From the NCBI GenBank assembly GCA_945862265.1, contig CAMAXP010000018.1, positions 1-64,000 of the forward strand: DNA of 64,000 nt, given 5' to 3'. Under the pieces are notes generated by a model that worked only from the letters and a program-made list of their open reading frames with translations, did not search any database and was not told the DNA's origin. Position 1 is the stretch's first letter; every line of letters begins with the position of its first letter. Positions 36,047 to 45,467 of this stretch are shown here, piece by piece. A program made the position numbers and the translations under genes. The DNA is from Bordetella parapertussis. Lineage in GTDB: Bacteria; Pseudomonadota; Gammaproteobacteria; Burkholderiales; SG8-39.

Positions 36047-37642
36047 CTAGCGCGCCGCGTCCTGGAGTATCGAATCCGTCGCCTTCTCCGCCACCATCAC
36101 CGCCGGCGCGTGCGTGTTGCCCGACACCAGCGTCGGCATGATCGAGCAATCCACAACGCGCAATCCCGTCACGCCATGCACCCGCAACTGGTCGTCCACC
36201 ACCGCCATCGGGTCGCTGCCCATCTTGCAGGTGCCGGACGGATGGAAAATAGTCGCACCGTAGTTGCGGGCAAACTCGAGCAGGTCGTCGTCGCTCTTTG
36301 CGCCTGCCCCCGGTTTGTACTCTTCCGCGACATACGGCTTCATCGCCTCAGTCGAGGCCAGTGACCGGGCCAGCTTCACAGCGGCCACCGCGCAGCGCCG
36401 GTCCAGTTCGGCCGAGAGGTAGTTCGGCTTCATCGAGGGCGCCTCGAACGGATCCTTCGAACGGATGTGCACCGTCCCGCGCGACTCCGGCCGCAACTGG
36501 CACACCGAAAACGTGAAGCCCGGCCAGGGGTGAGGCTTGGCGCCCGCAAGGTCGGCTGACAGGGTTGCCACGTGGAACTGGACGTCCGGCGTCCTGGACT
36601 CCGGCAAAGCCCGAGCAAAGACGCCGCCCTGGTTGATACCGATGCCGAGCGGGCCGGTGCGATACAGCAACCATTGCAGCCCGATCTTGATCCGCCGCGG
36701 CAGGCTCGCGAGGTCATCGTTGGTGGTGATGGGCTTGGTGCACTTGTACATGAGACGCAGTTGCAGGTGGTCCTGCAGGTTCTCGCCCACGCCGGGGAGG
36801 TCTTTCACGACAGGAATGCCGTGGGACTGAAGCAAAGCCCCCGGTCCTATCCCCGACAGTTGCAGCAGTTGCGGGCTCTGCAATGCACCGGCCGACAGGA
36901 TCACCTCGCGACTCGCCCGCGCCTCCTTCACCACGCCGCCCTGCCGGTAGCGCACGCCGACAGCCTTCGTACCTTCGAAGATCACGCCCATCGCGTGCGC
37001 GTCAGTCTGCGCGTCGAGGTTCGCGCGATCGCGCACGGGCTTCAGGTACCCGGTGGCGGAACTCGAGCGCAGGCCGTTACGCGTAAAGAGCTGGTAGTAC
37101 CCGGCCCCTTCCTGCGTTGCACCATTGAAGTCGTCGTTGCGCGGGATGCCGATTTCGGTTGCACCGCGCAACACCGCTTCGATGAGTTCGTGCTTGTCGC
37201 GGATGTCGGTGCACGCGACCGGCCCGCCAACCCCGTGATACTCGCTCGCGCCACGCGAGTTGTCCTCGCTGCGCAGGAAGTACGGCATGACGTCCTTCCA
37301 GCCCCAGCCCTTGTTGCCGGCCGCGGCCCAGCGGTCGTAATCCTCGTGCTGGCCGCGCACAAAGATCAGCCCATTGATTGAAGAGCACCCCCCGAGGCCG
37401 CGCCCACGCGGCCAGTAGATCTTCCTGTTGTTCGTCCCCGGCTCTGGATCAGTATGGAAACCCCAGTTGTACAAGGGGTGGAACATCGTCTTTCCGTAAC
37501 CGATGGGGATATGGATCCACAGGTAGTTGTCGCGCGGCCCCGCTTCGAGCAGCAGCACGCGAGTGCCCGGATCGGCGCTCAGCCGGTTGGCGACGACGCA
37601 TCCGGCGGAACCGGCGCCAACAACGATGTAGTCACAAATCAT
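36047..37642 (-). CDS. GMC-family FAD oxidoreductase (choline/alcohol dehydrogenase-like)
   Basis: This 531-residue flavoenzyme oxidises a primary alcohol to an aldehyde. It has the FAD fold YIVVGAGSAGCVVANRLS, GMC signature 1 (RGRGLGGCSSINGLIFVRG), signature 2 (ILSAGALQSPQLLQLSGIG) and the active-site histidines in FHPSGTCKMG and GNTHAPAVM. Related enzymes act on choline, polyethylene glycol and aliphatic alcohols. Its position beside the xsc cluster raises the idea that it oxidises isethionate to sulfoacetaldehyde, as membrane-linked isethionate dehydrogenases do, but nothing in the sequence proves it. Confidence 0.88.
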   Translation of the reverse strand: MICDYIVVGAGSAGCVVANRLSADPGTRVLLLEAGPRDNYLWIHIPIGYGKTMFHPLYNWGFHTDPEPGTNNRKIYWPRGRGLGGCSSINGLIFVRGQHEDYDRWAAAGNKGWGWKDVMPYFLRSEDNSRGASEYHGVGGPVACTDIRDKHELIEAVLRGATEIGIPRNDDFNGATQEGAGYYQLFTRNGLRSSSATGYLKPVRDRANLDAQTDAHAMGVIFEGTKAVGVRYRQGGVVKEARASREVILSAGALQSPQLLQLSGIGPGALLQSHGIPVVKDLPGVGENLQDHLQLRLMYKCTKPITTNDDLASLPRRIKIGLQWLLYRTGPLGIGINQGGVFARALPESRTPDVQFHVATLSADLAGAKPHPWPGFTFSVCQLRPESRGTVHIRSKDPFEAPSMKPNYLSAELDRRCAVAAVKLARSLASTEAMKPYVAEEYKPGAGAKSDDDLLEFARNYGATIFHPSGTCKMGSDPMAVVDDQLRVHGVTGLRVVDCSIMPTLVSGNTHAPAVMVAEKATDSILQDAAR

Positions 37643-37733
37643 TGTGCATTTATCAATTTACGGAACTGGATGATTCGAAGCGTGCTAACGAGTATTGCCA
37701 CCTCACTCCTAAATGTCTAGCATCCACAGCACC

Positions 37734-38876
37734 ATGACAGAACCCACTGAAAAGATCGACATCCACCGCGGCCTGAAGGGCGTCTACTTCGACCGTTCCG
37801 CCGTGTGCTTCATCGACGGCCGCGCGGGCGAACTGCGCTATCGCGGCTACTCGATCCACGACCTTGCGGTGAGCTCGACCTTCGAAGAGACCTGCTACCT
37901 GTTGATGTACGGCGAGCTGCCGACAAAGCCGCAGCTCGCGGCTTTCGACGCCGATCTCAAGGCTGCGCGCTCCCTCCCCCCGGCGATCCTCGACGTCATC
38001 AAGGCCGTGCGCAACGCGCACCCGATGGACGTATTGCGCACCGCGGTTTCCGCGCTGGCGGCCTCCGACCCCGAAGTCGCGGACAACTCGCGCGAAGCGA
38101 CGTTGCGCAAAGGCGTACGGCTGACCTCCCAGGTCCCGATGATCGTGGGCGCACATGCCCAGATCCGGCAGGGGCGCGAGCCACTTGCACCCGATTCGCG
38201 CCTGAGTCACGCAGCCAATTTCCTCTATATGGTCACGGGCAAGGTGCCCAGCGCGGATACTGCCCGGCTCATGGACACCGACATGATCCTGCACGCGGAG
38301 CACGGCGCCAACGCCTCCACGTTCACCGCACGCGTAGTGGCGGGGACGGAAGCCAACCTGCACGCGGCGATCACCGCGGCCATTGCAGCGCTGTCTGGCG
38401 CAGCCCACGGTGGCGCTGCCGAGAACGTGATGCACATGGCGAAGGAAGTGGGCGCTCCGGAGAAGGCGGCGGACTACGTGAAGCGTAAACGCGCCAACAA
38501 GGAAGCCGTCATGGGCTTCGGCCACCGCGTCTACCGGGCCGAAGACCCGCGCGCGCGCCACATGAAAGCCGGCGTCGAAAAGCTCTCGCGCGAGATGGGC
38601 CAGCCGCAGTGGTACCAGATCCTCGAGGCATTGGTGCAGGCCATGAAACCCTACTCGCGCCTCGGCGTGAACGTGAACGTGGATTTCTACGCTGGCGTCG
38701 TCTACTACCTCAACGGCATTCCAGCGGACTTGTTCGTGCCGATCTTTGCCGTCGGGCGCATGCCGGGGTGGATCGTCTCGGTGGTCGAGCAGATGGAGAA
38801 CAACATCCTGATCCGCCCGCTGACGGTGTACAACGGACCTGAAGCGCGCGAGTATGTGGCGCTGGAGAGGCGCTAG
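37734..38876 (+). CDS. Citrate/2-methylcitrate synthase
   Basis: This 380-residue enzyme condenses acetyl-CoA (or propionyl-CoA) with oxaloacetate. It has the start GLKGVYFDRSAVCFIDGRAGEL and YRGYSIHDL, active-site histidines in LHAEHGANASTFTAR and GFGHRVYRAEDPRA, and a catalytic aspartate in NVNVDFYAG. It is close in length to the short Gram-positive/2-methylcitrate type (about 370-390). Upstream pathway products (acetyl-CoA from Xsc and Pta) would feed it, but it is convergent with none of that operon. ATG at 37713 would add seven residues. Its 3' end is duplicated at 39460-39525. Confidence 0.92.
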   Translation: MTEPTEKIDIHRGLKGVYFDRSAVCFIDGRAGELRYRGYSIHDLAVSSTFEETCYLLMYGELPTKPQLAAFDADLKAARSLPPAILDVIKAVRNAHPMDVLRTAVSALAASDPEVADNSREATLRKGVRLTSQVPMIVGAHAQIRQGREPLAPDSRLSHAANFLYMVTGKVPSADTARLMDTDMILHAEHGANASTFTARVVAGTEANLHAAITAAIAALSGAAHGGAAENVMHMAKEVGAPEKAADYVKRKRANKEAVMGFGHRVYRAEDPRARHMKAGVEKLSREMGQPQWYQILEALVQAMKPYSRLGVNVNVDFYAGVVYYLNGIPADLFVPIFAVGRMPGWIVSVVEQMENNILIRPLTVYNGPEAREYVALERR

Positions 38877-38885
38877 AACAGTTCT

Positions 38886-39206
38886 CTAAACACCAACCTT
38901 CTGCAACCGCCCCGGAGCTGCGCTGCGAACCGCAGAAAGGACAGCCTCGGCCAGTGGGCGCAAGTGCTGCATCCGATTCGAAACGGCACATACGATGATG
39001 ACGCCAAAGGGCAATGCGGGAATGTTCTGCTGGAACTCAATATTGCGGTCGAACGTAACGAAGACGTCGCAACTTCCGCTCGCACGCTGCATTAGTTCCC
39101 CGTTGAGCACTCCTCCCCAGCCACGCCCAATTACAGAGTTGACCTCATGGCCCGGCAATTCGGCGGCAAAATCTACCGGGACGTTCTCGTCAAGCAGTAT
39201 GCGCAT
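38886..39206 (-). CDS. DUF5615 PIN-like toxin
   Basis: This 106-residue PIN-fold protein of the DUF5615 type has MRILLDENVPVDFAAEL with the first acidic residues, then FVTFDRNIEFQQN with the central acidic residues, and a short C-terminal part. Family members are predicted ribonuclease toxins. The partner DUF433 gene overlaps its start by 17 bases upstream. The pair lies between the intact citrate synthase gene and a copy of that gene's 3' end. Confidence 0.85.
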   Translation of the reverse strand: MRILLDENVPVDFAAELPGHEVNSVIGRGWGGVLNGELMQRASGSCDVFVTFDRNIEFQQNIPALPFGVIIVCAVSNRMQHLRPLAEAVLSAVRSAAPGRLQKVGV

Positions 39207-39414
39207 CGGCCACTAGTGAATCGCACGCCAGGTCCAGGGCGGCGATGGCTTGTTCCCGATTGACTGAAGGAAACTGGCGCAGGAATTCGTCGAGCGTCTC
39301 CCCGCCCTCGATGTAGTCGAACAGAGATCGAACGGGAACCCGGGTGCCGACGAAGACCGGCGTTCCACCCAGGATTTCAGGATGACTATGTGTGACGTGA
39401 TTTTGATGGGCCAT
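39190..39414 (-). CDS. DUF433 antitoxin
   Basis: This 74-residue DUF433 protein has HPEILGGTPVFVGTRVPVRS and LFDYIEGGETLDEFLRQFPSV, followed by AIAALDLACDSL, the whole of the family's winged-helix unit. It is regularly found upstream of DUF5615 toxins and should bind both toxin and DNA. ATG at 39414 begins exactly at the family's usual start; the frame's longer upstream part encodes the citrate-synthase remnant in antisense and is not used. The stop overlaps the toxin start. Confidence 0.87.
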   Translation of the reverse strand: MAHQNHVTHSHPEILGGTPVFVGTRVPVRSLFDYIEGGETLDEFLRQFPSVNREQAIAALDLACDSLVADAHTA

Positions 39415-39459
39415 GTCGTTTCTCCACGTGACGAGGAGTATATCCCCAAGCCACCCCGG

Positions 39460-39525
39460 ATCCGCCCGCTGACGCTGTACAACGGGCCCGAAGCGCGGGA
39501 CCATGGGGCGCTGGAGAAACGCTGA
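39460..39525 (+). pseudogene. Duplicated 3' end of the citrate synthase gene
   Basis: Sixty-six bases here align without gaps to 38811-38876, the last 22 codons of the intact citrate synthase gene, with 55 matches. Translation reads IRPLTLYNGPEARDHGALEK followed by R and TGA, against IRPLTVYNGPEAREYVALER followed by R and TAG. Nothing upstream of 39460 resembles the gene, so it is a tail remnant, separated from the intact copy by the DUF433/DUF5615 pair. Confidence 0.85.
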
Positions 39526-39623
39526 CCCGCTGGAATAAATACAATTTCCGGTATAGAAACTCCTCGGAAATCGGCTCCAGGTGCGGATGTTAAAAATAAA
39601 TCTTCAAGATTCAAGGAGAAACA

Positions 39624-39895
39624 ATGGCTGCCTCGCTGTCCTTCCTGCGCCCCCTGTGCCTGGCTGCGCTGTCCCTCGCCGCAGCCGTAGCAGTCGCCCA
39701 GGGCGCATCCGCATGATGGGCGGCAGCGTGCCGACCGACAGCCTGGTGGAGATCCTCCAGGCACCGTTCCTGATCCTGCCGCTGGTCAACGGCGACAACA
39801 ACCAGCATGCCTACGACGAGAACATGCGCATAGGGCACTACGTAGGCGGGATCCGGACGATCTCCACGCTGCTGCGCACACCCCTGGGAAACTAG
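39624..39895 (+). pseudogene. Gutted M20-type metallopeptidase gene
   Basis: A good ribosome site (AAGGAG at 39613-39618) precedes ATG 39624, which opens a 30-residue signal peptide (MAASLSFLRPLCLAALSLAA...ASA) that stops at TGA 39714. In another frame, from about 39712 to 39895, residues GGSVPTDSLVEILQAPFLIL and GDNNQHAYDENMRIGHYVGGIR resemble the C-terminal end of M20/M25/M40 dipeptidases (GGSIP... DxxxHAPNE). The middle of the gene, including the metal ligands, is missing, and the junction is out of frame. It is a dead gene left by an internal deletion. Confidence 0.7.
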
Positions 39896-39921
39896 CCGCC
39901 GCGCAAGTCGCGACAGTCGCC

Positions 39922-40839
39922 TCAATCGCAGTTTGCGGATTGGGCGAGGACGACCGCAGCCGTATCGACGATGTCTTCGACGCTCGCCCCGCGCGACAGG
40001 TCGCTGATCGGCTTGGCGAACCCCTGCAGGATCGGCCCGATCGCCCGCGCCCCGGCCAGGTACTGGGTGAGCTTGTAGGCGATGTTGCCGGCATCGAGGT
40101 CAGGAAAGACCAGCACGTTGGCGCGCCCTGCAACGTCGCTCGCCTCCTTGACCTTCTTTGCGGCCACCGCCGGCACCAGGGCGGCGTCCGCCTGCAGCTC
40201 GCCGTCGATCGCAAGGCCCGGGGAGCGTGCGCGCGCGATCGCAAGCGCACGGACGACCCTGTCGATTCGCGCGTGCTTTGCGCTTCCCTTGGTAGAGAAC
40301 GACAGCAAAGCCACGCGCGGCGCTTCGCCCATCAGGGACTGGAAACTCCCGGCCGAGGCCAGCGCGATATCCGCAAGCTGTTCGTCGGTAGGGTCCGCAT
40401 TCACCGCGCAATCGGCATAGAGCAGCACGCGATCCGCAAGCGCCATCAGGAAAAAACTCGACGGGGTGGAGACGCCCTCGGCCAGTCCCACCGTCATCAT
40501 GCCGGCCTCGATCACCCGCGCGGTCGGGTGCGCAACGCCAGCGAGCATCGCGTCGGCATCGCCCGCCTTGACCATCAGCCCGGCATGGAACAGCGGCTTC
40601 GCGGCGATGCGCCGGGCAAGCTTTGGGTTGGCGTCGGGGCGTCCCTGCACATACAACGCAGCATAGGCGTCGAGGCGCGGGCTGGAATCGAGGTCGGCCC
40701 CCAGCACGATCGGCTCGGCGATGCCTTCGTCGCGCAGCCGTTTCGCCGCAGCCACGATGCGCTCGTCGCCGCCTTCGGGGAACACGACGCGCAGGCCGCG
40801 GCCGCGGATCTTCTCGAGGCAACTGCGGACTACATCCAT
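39922..40839 (-). CDS. pta: Phosphate acetyltransferase
   Basis: Pta converts acetyl phosphate and CoA into acetyl-CoA and phosphate. The 305-residue protein is the short catalytic form (about 300-330 residues, without the DRTGG domain). It has [25 protein letters not shown]-like [38 protein letters not shown] and the C-terminal [33 protein letters not shown]. Acetyl phosphate from Xsc is its obvious source here, although about 5 kb separates the genes. ATG at 40839 lies just before the molybdenum hydroxylase stop, 13 bases apart. Confidence 0.93.
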   Translation of the reverse strand: MDVVRSCLEKIRGRGLRVVFPEGGDERIVAAAKRLRDEGIAEPIVLGADLDSSPRLDAYAALYVQGRPDANPKLARRIAAKPLFHAGLMVKAGDADAMLAGVAHPTARVIEAGMMTVGLAEGVSTPSSFFLMALADRVLLYADCAVNADPTDEQLADIALASAGSFQSLMGEAPRVALLSFSTKGSAKHARIDRVVRALAIARARSPGLAIDGELQADAALVPAVAAKKVKEASDVAGRANVLVFPDLDAGNIAYKLTQYLAGARAIGPILQGFAKPISDLSRGASVEDIVDTAAVVLAQSANCD

Positions 40840-40852
40840 GGCCGCTCGCGGT

Positions 40853-43198
40853 CTAGGCGAACTTTGCGGCAAGTGCGTCGGGCCGGCCGACCTTCGCCGC
40901 CTGCAACGCCTCCCACACCCGCACCTGCGTCGCCGGCATGTCGAAATGCGTGACGCCCGCCGTGCGCAAGGCATCGACGATCGCGTTCATGATGCAGGGC
41001 ATGGAACCGGTCACCCCGGCTTCGCCCACCCCCTTTGCGCCGAGGGGATTGGTCTTGGTGGGCACCGGGTGATGGAGTACGCGCAGGCCGTCGACGAGGA
41101 TCGCGCGCGGCATCGGGTAGTCCATGAACGAGCCGGTGAGCAGTTGGCCGGTCTCGCGGTCATACACCGCCTGCTCGCCGAGAATATGCCCGGCGCCCTG
41201 GGTGATGCCACCCTGCATCTGCCCCTCGACCAGCTGGTGGTTGATGATGGTGCCGGCGTCGTCGCATGCGATGTAGGACACCACTGCGACCTCCCCCGTC
41301 TCGGGTTCGATTTCCACCTCGGCGACATGGCATCCGTTGGGAAAAGTGGCGCCGAAGCGGTTGGCATAGTCCTGGTCGAGCGGGTGCGGACCTTTGCCGA
41401 AATACTTCTTCGCAAGTTCGACGATCGAGACCTGGTGGTCCGTCCCTTTGACGCGATAATTCCCGTCCGCGAACTCGATGTCCGTCGCAGCGGCCTCGAG
41501 TTCTTCCGATGCGAGGTCGATGCCTTTCTTGACCACTTCCTTCGCCGCGAGCTGCAGCACGCTGCCCACGCCGAGCAACGAGCGCGAGCCTCCGGTCGGG
41601 TTGCCGGTCAGGTTCTGGTCCGGGTCCGCTGTGCGCAAGCGGATCGACTCCATCGGCACGCCCAGCACACCGGCGACGATCTGTGCAAACGCAGTCTCAT
41701 GGCCCTGGCCGTGCGAATGCGAGGTCGCCTCCAGCGTGATGGACGCGTTCGCGTCCCATCGCACCTTGACCTCGTCGTGCGGCGCCATGCCGCCCCCGCC
41801 GCTCGCCTCGATGTAGCTCGCCATGCCTCGACCGCGCAGGAGCCCCCGCGCCGCAGAGTCCTTGCGGCGCTGGTCGAACCCGTTCCAGTCAGAAGCCGCC
41901 AATGCGTCTTCAAGCACGCCCTCGAAGTCCCCGCAGTCGTACTCGAACCCGGTGACGATCTTGTAGGGAAATTTCGCCTTGGGCACGAGGTTCCTGCGGC
42001 GGAACTCGGCCGGGTCCATCCCGATCTGCCGCGCCGCTTCGTCCACCAGCCGCTCGATCGCGTAGGAACTCACCGGCCGGCCCGCGCCGCGATAGGCGGC
42101 GGTCGGGATCGTGTTGGTGAAGGCAAGGCTTGCATGCACATGCACCGCCTGCACGTCGTACACGCCGCTCGCGACGTTCACGAGGTTGAGCGTGTTGACG
42201 AAGGCACCGGTCGGGGCGATGTAGGCGCCGAGGTTGCACTTGAAATCGAAACGCATGCCGAGGATGCGGCCGTTGGCATCCAGCGCCATCTCGCTGTGGT
42301 GCAGGACGTCACGCGCCTGTTCGTCAGCGAGGAACATTTCCGAGCGCGTCCCCACCCATTTGACCGGACGGCCGAGGTTCTTTGCCGCCAGCAACGCCGC
42401 GCAGTACTCCGGGTAGAGGTTGAAGCGCACGCCGAACCCGCCGCCAACCTCCTCCGCTACGATGCGGATACGCTCCGGCGGGACCCCGATCACCGTGGAA
42501 ATCTGGCTCCGCATGACCGAGGCGCCCTGCGTACAGGCATGCAGGTAGTACATGTCGGTCGCGGCATCGTAGCTGCCGACGCAGGCACGCGGCTCCATGG
42601 GATTGCCCACGACCCGCGTGTGGTAGGCGTCGAGCTTGACGATGTGGGCGGCTTTCGCAAACGCCGCGGCGGTCGCTGCCTCGTCGCCACCGACGAAGTC
42701 GAGGGCCAGGTTCCCGGGCACGTTGTCATGCACCAGCGGCGCGCCAGGGACGATCGCCTCTTTCGCGTCGAAAACTGCCGGCAATTCTTCATAGTCGACG
42801 ACAAGCGCCTCAGCCGCATCCTGCGCCTGCATCGCTGTCTCGGCGACCACCAGCGCGATGGGCTCCCCGACGTACCGCACGAAGCCCAGGGCCAGCGTGG
42901 GCCGGTGCGGGATGATGAGGTCCGTGCCGTTGCGGCCCTTCATGGGCGCGAAGGCGGGCAGCGACTTGTACTGCGCCTCGGCCACATCCTCCCCGGTGAG
43001 CACCGCAATGACGCCCGGCATGCCGAGCGCGCCTGCACTGTCGATGGAGGCGATCCGCGCATGGGGTCGATCAGAGCGCATGAAGCACCCGTAGGCCTGC
43101 CCCGGGAGGTTCCAGTCGGAAACGTAACGTCCCCGGCCGGAGAGCATGCGCGCATCCTCCAGCCTGCCTTTGTGTCCAAAACTCTGCATGGCGTGCAA
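40853..43198 (-). CDS. Molybdenum hydroxylase large subunit (xanthine/aldehyde dehydrogenase family)
   Basis: This 781-residue molybdopterin-binding subunit has an N-terminal alpha/beta hammerhead domain (about 12-130) and a molybdenum domain. [14 protein letters not shown] and [20 protein letters not shown] are present, with [11 protein letters not shown] and the active-site glutamate in [10 protein letters not shown]. The VAYxCSFR loop of CO dehydrogenase is absent, so CO is not the substrate. Partner FAD and iron-sulphur subunits are not encoded beside it, which is unusual. It may pair with subunits elsewhere. It lies 13 bases upstream of pta and 39 downstream of a stress-protein gene. Confidence 0.9.
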   Translation of the reverse strand: MHAMQSFGHKGRLEDARMLSGRGRYVSDWNLPGQAYGCFMRSDRPHARIASIDSAGALGMPGVIAVLTGEDVAEAQYKSLPAFAPMKGRNGTDLIIPHRPTLALGFVRYVGEPIALVVAETAMQAQDAAEALVVDYEELPAVFDAKEAIVPGAPLVHDNVPGNLALDFVGGDEAATAAAFAKAAHIVKLDAYHTRVVGNPMEPRACVGSYDAATDMYYLHACTQGASVMRSQISTVIGVPPERIRIVAEEVGGGFGVRFNLYPEYCAALLAAKNLGRPVKWVGTRSEMFLADEQARDVLHHSEMALDANGRILGMRFDFKCNLGAYIAPTGAFVNTLNLVNVASGVYDVQAVHVHASLAFTNTIPTAAYRGAGRPVSSYAIERLVDEAARQIGMDPAEFRRRNLVPKAKFPYKIVTGFEYDCGDFEGVLEDALAASDWNGFDQRRKDSAARGLLRGRGMASYIEASGGGGMAPHDEVKVRWDANASITLEATSHSHGQGHETAFAQIVAGVLGVPMESIRLRTADPDQNLTGNPTGGSRSLLGVGSVLQLAAKEVVKKGIDLASEELEAAATDIEFADGNYRVKGTDHQVSIVELAKKYFGKGPHPLDQDYANRFGATFPNGCHVAEVEIEPETGEVAVVSYIACDDAGTIINHQLVEGQMQGGITQGAGHILGEQAVYDRETGQLLTGSFMDYPMPRAILVDGLRVLHHPVPTKTNPLGAKGVGEAGVTGSMPCIMNAIVDALRTAGVTHFDMPATQVRVWEALQAAKVGRPDALAAKFA

Positions 43199-43237
43199 CC
43201 TAATTGTTGTTCTGAGACTCCGCAGCGACCAGCCGGC

Positions 43238-43681
43238 TCACCTGGGCTTGGAGAGGGAAATCAGCACGCTGCAGGGCGCGTAGTCGAGGAGCGAGGCGCC
43301 CACGGACCCCTTCCACCAGCGGGCCGCAAAGGAGGTGTTCTGGTTGTGCCCGACCACGACAAGATCGGCGCCCAGATCCTTGGCCAGGCGGCAGATTTCC
43401 TCCACCGGCTCGCCCACGGCGAGGTGCCCGATGGCCTTGAATCCCTTGTCGGTCAGCGACATGATGCCTTCTTCCAGCACGACCTGGGTGCGCTTTTTCT
43501 CTTCCTCGAGCAGCTCCTCGGGCACGAATCCCTCGGTCAGGAAGAGGCTGGGCGGCATGCTTGCAACAGCAAGCAGGTGGGTCTCGGCGTTATGGAACTC
43601 AGCGAATTCGGCGCATTCGAGCAGCGCGCGCTTGCCTTCCTGTGAGCCGTTGTACGCGAGGAGAATCTTCTGGTATTTCAT
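43238..43681 (-). CDS. Universal stress protein (UspA family)
   Basis: This 147-residue single-domain Usp has YQKILLAYNGSQEGKRALLEC at the start, the nucleotide-site aspartate region LGADLVVVGHNQNTSFAARWW, and the closing GSVGASLLDYAPCSVLIS. The glycine-rich ATP loop differs slightly from the canonical GSHGRGG...GS pattern (here GHNQNTS), so ATP binding is likely but not certain. It is upstream of the molybdenum hydroxylase on the same strand and may be made with it. Confidence 0.9.
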   Translation of the reverse strand: MKYQKILLAYNGSQEGKRALLECAEFAEFHNAETHLLAVASMPPSLFLTEGFVPEELLEEEKKRTQVVLEEGIMSLTDKGFKAIGHLAVGEPVEEICRLAKDLGADLVVVGHNQNTSFAARWWKGSVGASLLDYAPCSVLISLSKPR

Positions 43682-43709
43682 CTGTCCCTCCTTCGATTCG
43701 AACGCGGCC

Positions 43710-43830
43710 TTACTTTGCCAGAAGGCCGAGCCGCTCGATAGTAGCGCGTTCTTCGGCGAACGTGGCGGCGGCCCACTTGGAATAGTCCTCGCTCGACTTG
43801 TGCCTATATGTTTTTAGGGTGCGCGCAGAT
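43710..43830 (-). pseudogene. Probable C-terminal remnant of a solute-binding protein gene
   Basis: Read leftward, the bases up to the TAA at 43710-43712 encode HKSSEDYSKWAAATFAEERA then TIERLGLLAK, a well-formed helical ending like the last residues of some Bug-type binding proteins. No start codon or N-terminal body precedes it; upstream of about 43830 the frame has no recognisable protein. It is best read as the tail of a deleted gene. The rest of the 272-base gap to 43953 shows no gene. Confidence 0.4.
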
Positions 43831-43953
43831 TATACTCAGGGACACGGCATGCCCTCCTGTTTCGCCATGCGTCTCGGCCTCCTTTCCGGTGGCCGCTAGA
43901 ATCATGGCCCCGCCGCAGACCGACCCCGACCAACCTTTCTCGGAATCACGCAA

Positions 43954-45465
43954 ATGCTAGACGTATCGCGCAAGGACCTCATCGCCGGCGTGGCCGGCAG
44001 CGGCACCATGGGCCGCGGCATCATCCAGGTGCTCGCCCAGTGCGGCGTCCGGGTGCTCGTCTATGACGCCAAGGCCGGGGCCGCCCAGGCCGGCAAGGAC
44101 TCCATCGCGCAGTCGCTCGCCAAACTGGTCGAAAAAGGCCGGGTCAAGCAAAAGGATGCCGACGCCACGCTCGGCCGCATTGAACTCGTGGGCGAACTGA
44201 AGGCGCTCTCAGCCTGCCACCTCGTCGTCGAGGCGATCATCGAGGTGCTGGAGGTGAAGCGGGAATTCTTCGCGGCGCTCGAGGCGGTCGTCAGCGAAGA
44301 CTGCATCATTGCGTCGAACACCTCTTCGCTCTCCGTGACCGCCATGGCCGCCGGCCTGAAGAAGCCCGGCCGCGTTGCCGGCTATCACTTCTTCAACCCC
44401 GTGCCCGTAATGAAGATCGTCGAAGTCGTCGGCGGCGTACTGACCGAACCGTGGGTCACCGAAGCGCTGACGGAACTCGCCAAGCGCTACGGGCATACAC
44501 CAGTCAACTGCCAGGACACGCCCGGCTTCATCGTGAACCACGCCGGACGCGGCTTCGTGCCGGAGTCGCTGCGCATCTATTCTGAAGGCATCGCCGAACC
44601 GGCGGTGATCGACCGCATACTGGTCGATGCCGCGGGCTTTCGCCTCGGGCCGTTCGGCCTGATGGACCTCGTCGGCCTCGACATCGCGCACGGCGTGATG
44701 AAGTCCATGTACGACCAGTACTACCAGGAGCCCCGCTATCGGCCCTCGTTCGTATCCGACCCGCGCGTGGCCGCCGGGCTGCTCGGCCGCAAGACCGGTC
44801 GCGGCTGGTACGAATACAAGGACGGCAACCTCGTGCCGGAACCCGAAAACTCCGCACCGCCCGCGCGCCCGACCTCGGTGTGGGTCGCGCCCGACGCACC
44901 GGCGCTGAAGGAGTTGATCGCCCGCCTTAACGTGAAGTCCGAGTCCGGCGCGAAGCCTTCGCCCGACGCACTGTGCCTCGTCGCGCCGCTGGGCAAGGAT
45001 GCGACCACCTCGGCCCTCGAGCACGGACTGGATGCGGAACGCACCGTGGCGGTGGACCCGCTGTTCGGCTTCACCAAGCGCCGCACGATCATGACCACGC
45101 CAATTACCAAGTCCGCGTACCGCGCCATGGCGCACGGGCTCCTCGCTGCCGACGGCGTGCCGGTCTCGGTGATCAAGGATTCCCCAGGCTTCGTCGCGCA
45201 GCGCGTCGTCGCACACATTGTCAACGTCGGCTGCGACATTGCGCAGCAGAACATCGCATCGCCTGAAGACCTCGACCGTGCCGTGGTGCTGGGCCTGGGC
45301 TATCCCCATGGCCCGCTCGCGATGGGCGACGCCGTCGGCGCCGCGAAGATCCTCGCCGTGCTCGAGGCCATGTACGACTTCTACAAAGAGCCCCGCTACC
45401 GCCCGAGCCCCTGGCTCACGCGCCGCGCGCGGCTCGGCGTGTCCCTGCTTACCCCGGAGAACTGA
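43954..45465 (+). CDS. 3-Hydroxyacyl-CoA dehydrogenase (PaaH-like)
   Basis: This 503-residue NAD-dependent enzyme oxidises 3-hydroxyacyl-CoA to 3-oxoacyl-CoA. It has the NAD fold GSGTMGRGIIQVLAQ, SNTSSLSVTAMAAGLKKPGR and the catalytic histidine in GYHFFNPVPVMKIVEVV. Two C-terminal dimer domains follow, one near residues 187-285 and a second near 390-495, as in PaaH-type enzymes about 500 residues long. It ends two bases before the thiolase gene, so the two catalyse consecutive steps in the degradation of an aliphatic or aromatic acyl-CoA. Confidence 0.93.
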   Translation: MLDVSRKDLIAGVAGSGTMGRGIIQVLAQCGVRVLVYDAKAGAAQAGKDSIAQSLAKLVEKGRVKQKDADATLGRIELVGELKALSACHLVVEAIIEVLEVKREFFAALEAVVSEDCIIASNTSSLSVTAMAAGLKKPGRVAGYHFFNPVPVMKIVEVVGGVLTEPWVTEALTELAKRYGHTPVNCQDTPGFIVNHAGRGFVPESLRIYSEGIAEPAVIDRILVDAAGFRLGPFGLMDLVGLDIAHGVMKSMYDQYYQEPRYRPSFVSDPRVAAGLLGRKTGRGWYEYKDGNLVPEPENSAPPARPTSVWVAPDAPALKELIARLNVKSESGAKPSPDALCLVAPLGKDATTSALEHGLDAERTVAVDPLFGFTKRRTIMTTPITKSAYRAMAHGLLAADGVPVSVIKDSPGFVAQRVVAHIVNVGCDIAQQNIASPEDLDRAVVLGLGYPHGPLAMGDAVGAAKILAVLEAMYDFYKEPRYRPSPWLTRRARLGVSLLTPEN

Positions 45466-45467
45466 TC

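Noticed and set aside
40721..43645. A 974-codon open frame on the plus strand
   Set aside because: It is antisense to the molybdenum hydroxylase and pta genes, has no recognisable domain, and is a by-product of high GC content.
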